Assembly: GCF_030696665.1 (NCBI RefSeq)
Contig: NZ_JAUYRV010000046.1
Location: forward strand, 372,001 to 436,000
Length of the DNA: 64,000 nt
Source of the DNA: Novosphingobium sp.
GTDB lineage: Bacteria; Pseudomonadota; Alphaproteobacteria; Sphingomonadales; Sphingomonadaceae
Direction: 5' to 3'
Shown in pieces: positions 35,348 through 43,789 of this stretch. The position numbers and the translations under genes are program-made. How positions within the stretch are numbered: the first letter of the stretch is position 1; each line of letters opens with the position of its first letter. The notes under the pieces were generated by a model. The model saw only the letters and a program-made list of their open reading frames with translations. It was not told the origin of the DNA and ran no database searches.

Positions 35348-35677
35348 ATGCGCGGCGGAGCACAGCTTTCAGTCACCGACCTGCGTCGTTCGACTCGCCA
35401 CCCGGTAAACCTGCCGGTAATTGGCGAACATCGAACGCGCGGCGACATCATGCTGCATCTGGCAAACATCTCGACAACGGGATTTCTTGCCACCGAAGTC
35501 GAAGATCTAGGTCGTGGTGAAAGGCTGACCGTGCGTTTGCCCGTCGTCGGCCGAATTGAGGCATTCGTGGTTTGGGTCGAAGGCGGACGCGCTGGATTCC
35601 AGTTCGAACGGATCGTTCGAATGGACGATTTCACCAAGATGATCCGGGCGTTGCAGCCCAACGTCAAAGGACGCTGA
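35348..35677 (+). CDS. PilZ domain protein (c-di-GMP receptor)
   Basis: Single-domain protein of 109 residues. The c-di-GMP-binding signature is split as usual: RRSTRHPVNLPV (RxxxR) and, about 25 residues later, LANISTTGFLATE, corresponding to the (D/N)xSxxG motif. Start ATG 35348 is fixed by AAGGAGG with a 5-nt spacer; an ATG at 35330 lies upstream of that site. An output partner is not evident. The EAL protein at 56877 belongs to the same signalling network. Binding is likely but the Asp-to-Asn change in the second motif should be noted. Confidence 0.85.
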   Translation: MRGGAQLSVTDLRRSTRHPVNLPVIGEHRTRGDIMLHLANISTTGFLATEVEDLGRGERLTVRLPVVGRIEAFVVWVEGGRAGFQFERIVRMDDFTKMIRALQPNVKGR

Positions 35678-35732
35678 CCCCACTGCGGGGCGCGCAACTT
35701 TTGCTTTCTTGGCAAGCGCTGGCCCCGGTGGC

Positions 35733-37031
35733 ATGGCGCATGTCGTGAGTACGACCCAACCCGCATCGCCAATACCGACCTCCCCGCTCGACATACCCGA
35801 TTACCGCAAGTTCTGGATCGCGCGGTTTTTCTCGGTCGTGGCAACGTCGGGCATGGTCGTAATTCTGGGCTACCAGCTATACGACATAGCGCGCGGGCAA
35901 TATGGCATGTCTATTGCGCAGGCCGCGTTTCAGTTGGGCCTGCTCGGTCTTGCACAGTTCCTGCCGCTGTTTCTGCTCACGCCGGTTGCTGGCGTGGTTG
36001 CGGACCGGTTTGACAGGCGCAACGTGGCGGCCCTTGCCATGTGCATCGACCTCGTCGTCGCGCTGACTCTGGCTGTGGCAACCGGCAGCGGCGCGCTTAC
36101 TTTGCCACTGCTGTTTGGGCTTGCTGCGCTGCACGGCACCGCGCGCGTTTTCATCGGTCCCGCGCTGTCATCCATTGCGCCGAACGTCGTGCCTGCTGCA
36201 CTGATGCCCAAAGCGGTAGCGATCAACTCGATGGCGTGGCAAATCGGGTCGGTAGCAGGCCCGGCCATCGCCGGCCTGCTGTTTGCCGGACACCCGACAC
36301 TGCCTTACTGGACCTCAACGGTGCTGCTGGCGCTGGGAGCCGCCTGCACCTTCAGCATTCGTCGCATCCCGCCGCCCGATGGCAACCGCGATGTCCACCC
36401 CGTGCGCCAGATCCGCGATGGGCTTTCCTTCGTATGGAATGACCGCTTCCTGCTGGGCTGCGTCACACTTGATCTGTTTGCCGTGCTGCTTGGCGGAGCG
36501 ACTGCGTTGCTGCCGGTGTTCGCGCGCGACATCCTGTTGATCGATGGTCAGCCGGTGGGCGCAAATGGCCTTGGGATCATGCGTGCCATGCCAGGGCTTG
36601 GCGCTGCCCTTGTCGCCTTCGTGCTTTCACGGCGTCCGATTACCAACAATGTCGGCAACAAGATGCTGCTGGGCGTTGTCGTGTTTGGCTTGTTTACCAT
36701 CGGCTTCGGGATTTCGACCAACTTCTACCTGTCGCTGCTGATGCTTGTGGGCATTGGCGCGGGCGATATGGTTTCGGTGTTTATCCGCAGCACCCTTGTC
36801 CAACTGCACACGCCCGATGCAGTGCGCGGGCGTGTCTCGTCGATCTCGGGCCTTGCCATATCGGCATCGAACGAACTGGGCGAAATGCAATCGGGCGTCG
36901 CAGCGGCACTGCTCGGTGTCGTAGGCGCAGCGGTGTTCGGCGGCGTCGGCGCGATTGCGGTTACAGCCGCATGGTTTTTCCTGTTTCCGGAACTGAAGAA
37001 CGCGCGAACCTTTGCAGCACGGTACAGATAG
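35733..37031 (+). CDS. MFS transporter, EntS/enterobactin-exporter-like
   Basis: Membrane transporter of about 432 residues with twelve predicted TM helices. Typical MFS elements are [27 protein letters not shown] (TM1), the loop motif [17 protein letters not shown] after TM2, and [27 protein letters not shown]. The sequence type resembles MFS_3/EntS exporters. ATG 35733 is used; a TTG at 35709 would add eight residues. Substrate unknown. cysK follows after 38 bp. Confidence 0.88.
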   Translation: MAHVVSTTQPASPIPTSPLDIPDYRKFWIARFFSVVATSGMVVILGYQLYDIARGQYGMSIAQAAFQLGLLGLAQFLPLFLLTPVAGVVADRFDRRNVAALAMCIDLVVALTLAVATGSGALTLPLLFGLAALHGTARVFIGPALSSIAPNVVPAALMPKAVAINSMAWQIGSVAGPAIAGLLFAGHPTLPYWTSTVLLALGAACTFSIRRIPPPDGNRDVHPVRQIRDGLSFVWNDRFLLGCVTLDLFAVLLGGATALLPVFARDILLIDGQPVGANGLGIMRAMPGLGAALVAFVLSRRPITNNVGNKMLLGVVVFGLFTIGFGISTNFYLSLLMLVGIGAGDMVSVFIRSTLVQLHTPDAVRGRVSSISGLAISASNELGEMQSGVAAALLGVVGAAVFGGVGAIAVTAAWFFLFPELKNARTFAARYR

Positions 37032-37069
37032 TCCTAAACATTCCCGTCTACCCAGCAGGAGCAAGCGAC

Positions 37070-37987
37070 ATGAGAGCGGATTCGATCCTCGCCACCATCG
37101 GCAACACCCCGCACATTCGCCTGTCCCGCCTGTTCCCCGATCACGAGGTATGGGTGAAGAGCGAGCGCGGCAATCCCGGCGGCTCGATCAAGGACAGAAT
37201 CGGCCTCGCCATGATCGAGGCTGCCGAAGCCGACGGCAGCCTGCTGCCCGGCGGCACGATCATCGAGCCGACATCGGGCAACACCGGCATCGGGCTTGCG
37301 ATGGTCGCGGCGGTAAAGGGCTACAAGCTTGTGCTCGTCATGCCTGAATCTATGTCGCTTGAACGGCGGCGGCTGATGCTGGCCTATGGCGCATCGTTCG
37401 ATCTGACCCCGCGTGAAAAAGGCATGAAGGGCGCGATTGAGCGCGCAAAGGAACTCGTTGAACAGACCCCCGGCGCGTGGATGCCGCAGCAGTTTGACAA
37501 CCCCGCCAACGTGGCCGTCCACGTGCGCACAACCGCGCAGGAAATCCTCGCGGACTTCGGAAGCGACCCGATTGACGTGCTGATCACCGGCGTCGGCACC
37601 GGCGGGCACCTGACGGGCTGCGCGGAAGAACTGAAAAAGCACTGGCCCTCGATGAAGGCCTATGCGGTGGAGCCTACGCTTTCGCCGGTGATCTCGGGCG
37701 GGCAGCCTGCCCCACACCCGATCCAGGGCATCGGCGCAGGCTTCATTCCCGGCAACCTCCACACCCAGTCCATCGATGGTGCGATCACGGTAGACCCGGC
37801 TGACGCAAAGGAAATGGCGCGCCAGTGTGCCGCAAAGGAAGGGATGCTCGTGGGCATTTCCTCCGGCGCGACGCTGGCTGCGATTGCGCAAAAACTGGAG
37901 ACCCTGCCCGCTGGGAGCCGCGTGTTGGGCTTCAACTACGATACCGGCGAACGGTATCTGTCCGTGCCAGATTTCCTGCCGGAGTAA
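37070..37987 (+). CDS. cysK: Cysteine synthase A (O-acetylserine sulfhydrylase)
   Basis: PLP enzyme making cysteine from O-acetylserine and sulfide; 305 residues. The PLP lysine is in [13 protein letters not shown], the substrate loop is [14 protein letters not shown], and the phosphate loop is [10 protein letters not shown]. The C-terminus has [16 protein letters not shown] lies 9 nt before ATG 37070. Followed 5 bp later by the dienelactone hydrolase gene. Certain as OAS sulfhydrylase; CysK versus CysM is by overall similarity. Confidence 0.95.
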   Translation: MRADSILATIGNTPHIRLSRLFPDHEVWVKSERGNPGGSIKDRIGLAMIEAAEADGSLLPGGTIIEPTSGNTGIGLAMVAAVKGYKLVLVMPESMSLERRRLMLAYGASFDLTPREKGMKGAIERAKELVEQTPGAWMPQQFDNPANVAVHVRTTAQEILADFGSDPIDVLITGVGTGGHLTGCAEELKKHWPSMKAYAVEPTLSPVISGGQPAPHPIQGIGAGFIPGNLHTQSIDGAITVDPADAKEMARQCAAKEGMLVGISSGATLAAIAQKLETLPAGSRVLGFNYDTGERYLSVPDFLPE

Positions 37988-37992
37988 GCGCT

Positions 37993-38697
37993 GTGGAGAT
38001 GGAACAGGTCGATTACGAAGATGGGGGCGTCGCCCTCACAGGATTTCTTGCAAAGCCCGAGGGCACGCCACGCGCCGCCGTGCTGGTCCTGCCGACCATT
38101 GCAAATTGCAACGCGCCGATGGTCCGCCGCGCGCAGATGCTGGCGCAAGCAGGCTATCTGGTGCTGGTGGCTGATTTCTATGGCGTGCAGGTGCGCGATT
38201 TTGACCATGCTCGTGAACTGGCAGGCCCTTTGCGCGCCAGTGCGCAGGGATACCGCCAGCGTTTGCACGCCGGGCTTGGGGCGCTGACCGGACTGCCGGA
38301 AGCGCAGGGACTGCCAGTGGCCGCGGTGGGCTATTGCATGGGCGGGCAGGCTGCGCTGGAATTGGCGCGTGACGGGGCCGACCTTGTTCTTGCCGCCAGC
38401 TTCCACGGGCTGCTCGATACACAAGCTCCCGCTGAACCGGGCGCAGTCAAAGCGCGCATTCTGGTCTGCCACGGCGATGCCGACCCGCTGGTGCCGCGCG
38501 AACAGGTCTTGGGCTTCTGGCAGGAGATGGACGCCGCCGGGGCCAATTGGCATTTCCACGCCTACAGCGGCGTGAAGCACGGCTTCACAGAACCCGGCAG
38601 CGATGCGCGCGGCATGGCGGCCATCGGCTATGACGCCAGTGCTGACCGGGAAAGCTGGGGTGCGCTGATAGACCTGCTGGACGAAATTCTGGCGTGA
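37993..38697 (+). CDS. Dienelactone hydrolase family protein
   Basis: Alpha/beta hydrolase of 234 residues. The nucleophile elbow is GYCMGG (Cys, as in dienelactone hydrolases), the acid is in CHGDADPLVP, and the catalytic His is in SGVKHGFTEPG. Start: a GTG at 37993 has GGAG 8 nt upstream, whereas the ATG at 37999 directly abuts a GGAG, so the GTG is preferred. It follows cysK by 5 bp and is probably cotranscribed. Substrate not assignable; no aromatic catabolism genes are nearby. Confidence 0.87.
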   Translation: MEMEQVDYEDGGVALTGFLAKPEGTPRAAVLVLPTIANCNAPMVRRAQMLAQAGYLVLVADFYGVQVRDFDHARELAGPLRASAQGYRQRLHAGLGALTGLPEAQGLPVAAVGYCMGGQAALELARDGADLVLAASFHGLLDTQAPAEPGAVKARILVCHGDADPLVPREQVLGFWQEMDAAGANWHFHAYSGVKHGFTEPGSDARGMAAIGYDASADRESWGALIDLLDEILA

Positions 38698-38700
38698 CCC

Positions 38701-38722
38701 GGGGAGGCTCCACAGCCTCCCC
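38701..38722. terminator. Bidirectional terminator-like hairpin
   Basis: Perfect stem GGGGAGGCT / AGCCTCCCC with CCAC loop between the convergent dienelactone hydrolase and acyl-CoA dehydrogenase genes. No long T run, so termination may be partly Rho-assisted. Confidence 0.6.
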
Positions 38723-38733
38723 ACATCCATCAA

Positions 38734-40536
<1,803 letters not shown>

Positions 40537-40550
40537 GTGGTCCTGTCCCT

Positions 40551-41048
40551 TTAAGCGTCCGGATTGCGGCCTTCAGACCGCTCCTTGGCGATGACGAGAT
40601 CGACGAAGCTGGTCAGCTCCTCGATCGTTGCAGCAAGGTCCGCCTGCTGGCGGCGCATGCTTTCAATGCGTTCGCGACATTTGGCGAGCGTGACGCGGCG
40701 CTGCTCGGCGCGGCCATCGCCCATGTCGTACAGGTCGATCATGTCGCGGATTTCGGCCAAGCTGAAACCCACGTTCTTGGCGCGCATGATCCACGCCAGC
40801 CGCGCCCGGTCCCGCCTTGAATAGATGCGCGAAAGGCCGATGCGTTCAGGCGCGATCAGCCCTTCGTCCTCATAGAAACGCAGCGCGCGGGCCGTTACGC
40901 CAAACTCGTTCGAGAGATCGGATATGGTGAACTGGTCCCGCTTCAGCGCGTCTGGCTGATCAAGGTGGCCAGTGTGGCCGGACTCGGGCGTTCCGGAATC
41001 CGGCTGCCGGGCTTGGGCATGAATCGCGGTGGCGGCTTGTTGTGACAT
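40551..41048 (-). CDS. MerR-family regulator, LiuR-like
   Basis: Regulator of 165 residues. After a 40-residue low-complexity N-terminus, the MerR domain reads FTISDLSNEFGVTARALRFYEDEGLIAPERIGLSRIYSRRDRARLAWIMRAKNVGFSLAEIRDMIDLYDMG, followed by a dimerisation coiled coil. No metal-binding cysteines are seen. This subtype (LiuR) controls branched-chain amino acid or fatty-acid degradation. It is cotranscribed with the acyl-CoA dehydrogenase, and a matching operator lies at 41069-41084, 20 bp upstream of its start. Confidence 0.9.
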   Translation of the reverse strand: MSQQAATAIHAQARQPDSGTPESGHTGHLDQPDALKRDQFTISDLSNEFGVTARALRFYEDEGLIAPERIGLSRIYSRRDRARLAWIMRAKNVGFSLAEIRDMIDLYDMGDGRAEQRRVTLAKCRERIESMRRQQADLAATIEELTSFVDLVIAKERSEGRNPDA

Positions 41049-41068
41049 GCCACCAAACCTAACTAACC

Positions 41069-41084
41069 TTTACGTAAGCGTCAA
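41069..41084. promoter_or_regulatory. LiuR-type operator TTTACGTAAGCGTCAA
   Basis: An imperfect palindrome matching the LiuR consensus pattern (TTTACGTnAACGTCAA-like) as I know it. It lies just upstream of merR and overlaps the hisI stop codon. Supports autoregulation of the merR-acyl-CoA dehydrogenase unit. Confidence 0.65.
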
Positions 41085-41464
41085 TCCGCGATCCGCTCCA
41101 GCGCACCCTCGTCGGTAATGCGCCGGTAAAAGCACGAAGGCGCCAAGGTGTGGCACGCAGGCCCCGCTGCCTCGACACGCAGTTCCAGCGCATCCTGATC
41201 GCAGTCGACGCGAATTTCGACGATCTTGAGCACATGGCCCGAGCTTTCGCCCTTCATCCAGAGCCGTCCGCGCGAACGCGAATAGAAATACGCAAAGCCA
41301 GTTTCGAGCGTCTTGCCCAACGCCTCGGCATTCATGTGCGCCAGCATCAGCAAAGCGCCGGTGGCGTGTTCAACCGCCACGGCAGTGATCAGGCCGTGCG
41401 AATCAAATTTGGGCATGAACGCGGTGCCCTGCTCGCGGCGGGCGCTGTCTTCGGAAGCAGACAA
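41081..41464 (-). CDS. hisI: Phosphoribosyl-AMP cyclohydrolase
   Basis: Third step of histidine synthesis, opening the adenine ring of PR-AMP; zinc enzyme. Motifs: LITAVAVEHATGALLMLAHMNAEAL, YFYSRSRGRLWMKGESSGHVLKI, VDCDQDALELRVEAAGPACHTLAPSCFYR, with the zinc-site cysteines and metal Asp residues (DCDQD). The start is probably TTG 41464 (127 residues), since the upstream residues REQGTAF align with relatives and AAAGG lies 10 nt before it. The ATG at 41416 would truncate the conserved N-terminus. It stands alone, with other his genes elsewhere. Confidence 0.9.
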   Translation of the reverse strand: MSASEDSARREQGTAFMPKFDSHGLITAVAVEHATGALLMLAHMNAEALGKTLETGFAYFYSRSRGRLWMKGESSGHVLKIVEIRVDCDQDALELRVEAAGPACHTLAPSCFYRRITDEGALERIAD

Positions 41465-41834
41465 GAGGGGCGGCCTTTCTGTCGGATATGCCGGGGCGAC
41501 GCTATGTGGCGGATTTGTTGCACGATAACCACACAAAGTGGCGAAATCTACCGCCTGCACACAATATGCTTTCGCCGCAGGCCTTAATGGGGAATGAAGC
41601 CTTTGCGGTTTGAGGGAACCGTGAACTGAACGGCCACCCGCCAAAACCGGGCAGGCAGTGCAAGAAGCGCCAATGTTCAGGGACATATGATGAGGGACCG
41701 GTTGGTCGCCTTTGCAGCAGGCTCCATAGAGCCGCGCAGGGCGGTCACCGGACGATGAGGGAACAAGGCGGGACGGTCAGGGGGCCGTCGGTATCGCGGA
41801 TTACGCGAACGCCCGCAGAAATTCGTCACGAGGA
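41465..41834 (+). ncRNA. 370-bp gap: candidate small RNA or small-peptide transcript
   Basis: Between hisI and comF. Three copies of TGAGGGAMC (starts 41611, 41691, 41756), a CGGTT-TGAGGG-AACCG hairpin (41606-41621), a GGCTC-CATA-GAGCC hairpin inside a larger stem (about 41698-41751), and a strong terminator at 41835-41863 oriented plus. A 22-codon ORF (41690-41758) with AGGGA 6 nt upstream runs through the structured part. I do not recognise it as 6S, SRP, RNase P or tmRNA. Boundaries uncertain. Confidence 0.3.
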
Positions 41835-41863
41835 CGCCCGGAATCGAAAGATTCCGGGCGTTT
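41835..41863 (+). terminator. Strong hairpin terminator between hisI and comF
   Basis: Stem CGCCCGGAATC / GATTCCGGGCG (11 bp perfect) with a GAAA tetraloop followed by TTTCCTGTTT. The T-rich tail is on the plus strand, where no annotated gene lies upstream. This implies a plus-strand transcript ending here. Confidence 0.75.
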
Positions 41864-41869
41864 CCTGTT

Positions 41870-42640
41870 TCAGGCGGGCAACCCCACGCTTTCACGCAGG
41901 GAATCAAGCGCCTCGTCCAGCACACGCGCGAAACAGGCGATGCGGACTTGTGTCGCTCCGGCCTTGCGCAGCGCGGTGATGCAAGCGTTGGTCGTCGCGC
42001 CGCTGGTCATCACATCATCCACCAGCAGAACGTTCGCGCCTTTGAGCCGAGCCTGCCGCCCGGCATGCGCCGCGATTGCGCCCGACAGGATCCGCGCCCG
42101 CGCCTTTCGCCCCAGTCCACCCAGCGAGGGCGTGGGCCGATGGCGGACCAGTCCGTCGACCACCAGCGTCTGCCCGGTCGCCCGCGCAATCTCCCGGGCC
42201 AGCAGCGCCGACTGGTTGAACCCACGCCGCATCAAACGCCAGCGGTGCAGCGGCACCGGCACCACCAGCCACTCCCCTTCGAGCACCGGCAATCGCGTCA
42301 GCATCATCCGCGCCATCATCGGCGCAAGCCCGATCCGCCGCCCGTGCTTGAATGCAAGCACCAGCGCGCGCGACGGTTCGTTGTATAGCGTGGCGGCGGC
42401 GATCCCGGCATGCTTCGGCGGGTCGGCCATGCACGGCGCGCAGATCAGTTCGGCATCTGCACCGTATCGCTCCCCCATCGGCCGCTGACACAGCGTACAG
42501 CACGTGCCCGATGGCACCGCCAGCTTGTCCCAGCAGCCAAGGCATAGCCCGCCATGCGCCGCCACCGGATCACCGCAGAGCGGGCAACGCGGCGGGAACA
42601 CGAAATCGATCACAGGCGTGAGGGCCGATGCCAGCTTCAT
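41870..42640 (-). CDS. ComF-family phosphoribosyltransferase-like protein
   Basis: Protein of 256 residues. N-terminal zinc-finger region (CPLCGDPVAAHGGLCLGCW and CTLCQRPMG, later ICAPCM), then a type I phosphoribosyltransferase fold with the PRPP loop VLLVDDVMTSGATTNACI. ComF in Gram-positives aids DNA uptake; GntX homologues exist in proteobacteria. The start at ATG 42640 gives the standard N-terminus (ALTPVIDFVFPPRCPLCG). Divergent from the methyltransferase gene. Confidence 0.9.
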   Translation of the reverse strand: MKLASALTPVIDFVFPPRCPLCGDPVAAHGGLCLGCWDKLAVPSGTCCTLCQRPMGERYGADAELICAPCMADPPKHAGIAAATLYNEPSRALVLAFKHGRRIGLAPMMARMMLTRLPVLEGEWLVVPVPLHRWRLMRRGFNQSALLAREIARATGQTLVVDGLVRHRPTPSLGGLGRKARARILSGAIAAHAGRQARLKGANVLLVDDVMTSGATTNACITALRKAGATQVRIACFARVLDEALDSLRESVGLPA

Positions 42641-42702
42641 GCGACAATCCTTGCACAACGCACCCCCTTGGCAATCCCCGCGAAGATGGGCACTGCCCTG
42701 AA

Positions 42703-43494
42703 ATGGCCACTTCACCCCCCACTATTTTCGCGCCAAAACGGCGGGAAGCCCTGCGCCGCCGCATGGCGCGTCTGCAACAGCAGCCAGACGCCGCACGCTA
42801 TATGATCGATGACATGGCCGACGACGTGCTCGACCGCCTCTCGTTCCTGCGCCACGAACCGAAAAGCGCACTCATCATCGGGGATTGGACCGGCACGCTC
42901 GCCACCGCACTCACCGCCAAAGGCTGCTCGGTCGAAACCCGCGATCCGGTCTTGGGTGAGGCGCTGCTGGACGAAGAAGCGCCCTACCCGTTCGCCGATG
43001 GCTTCGATTTCATCGCCACCCTCGGCACGCTCGACACGGTGAACGACCTGCCCGGTGCGCTGGTCCACTTGCGCCGCGCGCTGGCCGATGGCGGACTGAT
43101 GATCGCGAGCTTCATGGCCGCCGGATCGCTACCCGCCCTGCGCGCGATCATGCTTGAGGCCGATGCCGACCGCCCCTCCCCGCGCATCCACCCGCAAGTG
43201 GACGTCCGCGCCGGCGGGCAATTGCTTCAGCGGTGCGGCTTTGCTGATCCGGTGATCGACAGCCATCATCTGGACGTGCGCTTCCGCTCGCTCGATGGGC
43301 TGGTGGCGGATTTGCGGCAGCAAGGCCTCGGCAATTGCCTGGCCCGGCCCGGAGCGCCGCTGAGCAAAACCGCGCTGTCTCGGGCGCGCGAAGCCTTCGC
43401 CGCCCGCGCCGAGGCGGATGGAAAGGTCACCGAACGCTTCGAAGTGCTGACCCTCAGCGGCTGGGCAAAACCCCTGCGCCCACCAAAGTTCTAA
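42703..43494 (+). CDS. SAM-dependent methyltransferase, BioC/NDUFAF5-like
   Basis: Protein of 263 residues beginning MATSPPTIFAPKRREALRRRMARLQQ, the N-terminal pattern of NDUFAF5-type proteins (arginine-hydroxylase/methyltransferase related to complex I assembly) in alphaproteobacteria. The Rossmann core includes SALIIGDWTGTLATAL and DFIATLGTLDTVNDLPGALVHLRRALADGGLMIASF. The glycine-rich SAM loop is weaker (GDWTG) than in classical enzymes. Divergent from comF, a common neighbourhood. Role inferred from family. Confidence 0.82.
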   Translation: MATSPPTIFAPKRREALRRRMARLQQQPDAARYMIDDMADDVLDRLSFLRHEPKSALIIGDWTGTLATALTAKGCSVETRDPVLGEALLDEEAPYPFADGFDFIATLGTLDTVNDLPGALVHLRRALADGGLMIASFMAAGSLPALRAIMLEADADRPSPRIHPQVDVRAGGQLLQRCGFADPVIDSHHLDVRFRSLDGLVADLRQQGLGNCLARPGAPLSKTALSRAREAFAARAEADGKVTERFEVLTLSGWAKPLRPPKF

Positions 43495-43514
43495 AGCGGA
43501 ACGGTAGAGCACAA

Positions 43515-43559
43515 AACCCAATTGGAATGTTTCTCCGGGGAAACACACCAAATGGGTTA
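43515..43559. repeat. Long imperfect hairpin downstream of the methyltransferase gene
   Basis: AACCCAATTGG ... CCAAATGGGTT outer stem with an inner GTTTC/GAAAC stem. Could terminate the methyltransferase transcript or be another repeat. Confidence 0.5.
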
Positions 43560-43572
43560 TGGCTTGAACCCT

Positions 43573-43653
43573 GCTCCCCCGCGCAGGCGGGGGCCTCAGG
43601 CCTTTTACGCGAGTGTTCTGTAACACCACCGAGGCCCCCGCCTTCGCGGGGGC
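43573..43653. repeat. Palindromic repeat element, family A (copy 3)
   Basis: Arms CTCCCCCGCGCAGGCGGGGGC... and ...GCCCCCGCCTTCGCGGGGGC around a loop of about 30 bp. Immediately followed by a second copy. This and copy 4 fill most of the 295-bp gap between the convergent methyltransferase and ppdK genes. Confidence 0.9.
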
Positions 43654-43676
43654 GCCAGACTGCGAAAGTTGCTTTG

Positions 43677-43761
43677 CTCCCCCGCGCAGGCGGGGGCCTC
43701 AGGCCGTTAACGCGAACGTTCCGTAACGCGCACGAGCCCCCCCCCCCCTTTGCGGGGGTGC
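43677..43761. repeat. Palindromic repeat element, family A (copy 4, decayed)
   Basis: Same left arm as copy 3, but the right arm has collapsed into a run of 12 C (43737-43748) before TTTGCGGGGGTGC. In tandem with copy 3, 24 bp apart. Confidence 0.85.
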
Positions 43762-43789
43762 AACAGTGCCTGGAAACGCGCCTTGAATG

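Noticed and set aside
41606..41863. Identification of the hisI-comF gap as 6S, SRP RNA, RNase P RNA or tmRNA
   Set aside because: The conserved core sequences of SRP RNA, RNase P and tmRNA are absent, and a 6S fold could not be established by eye.
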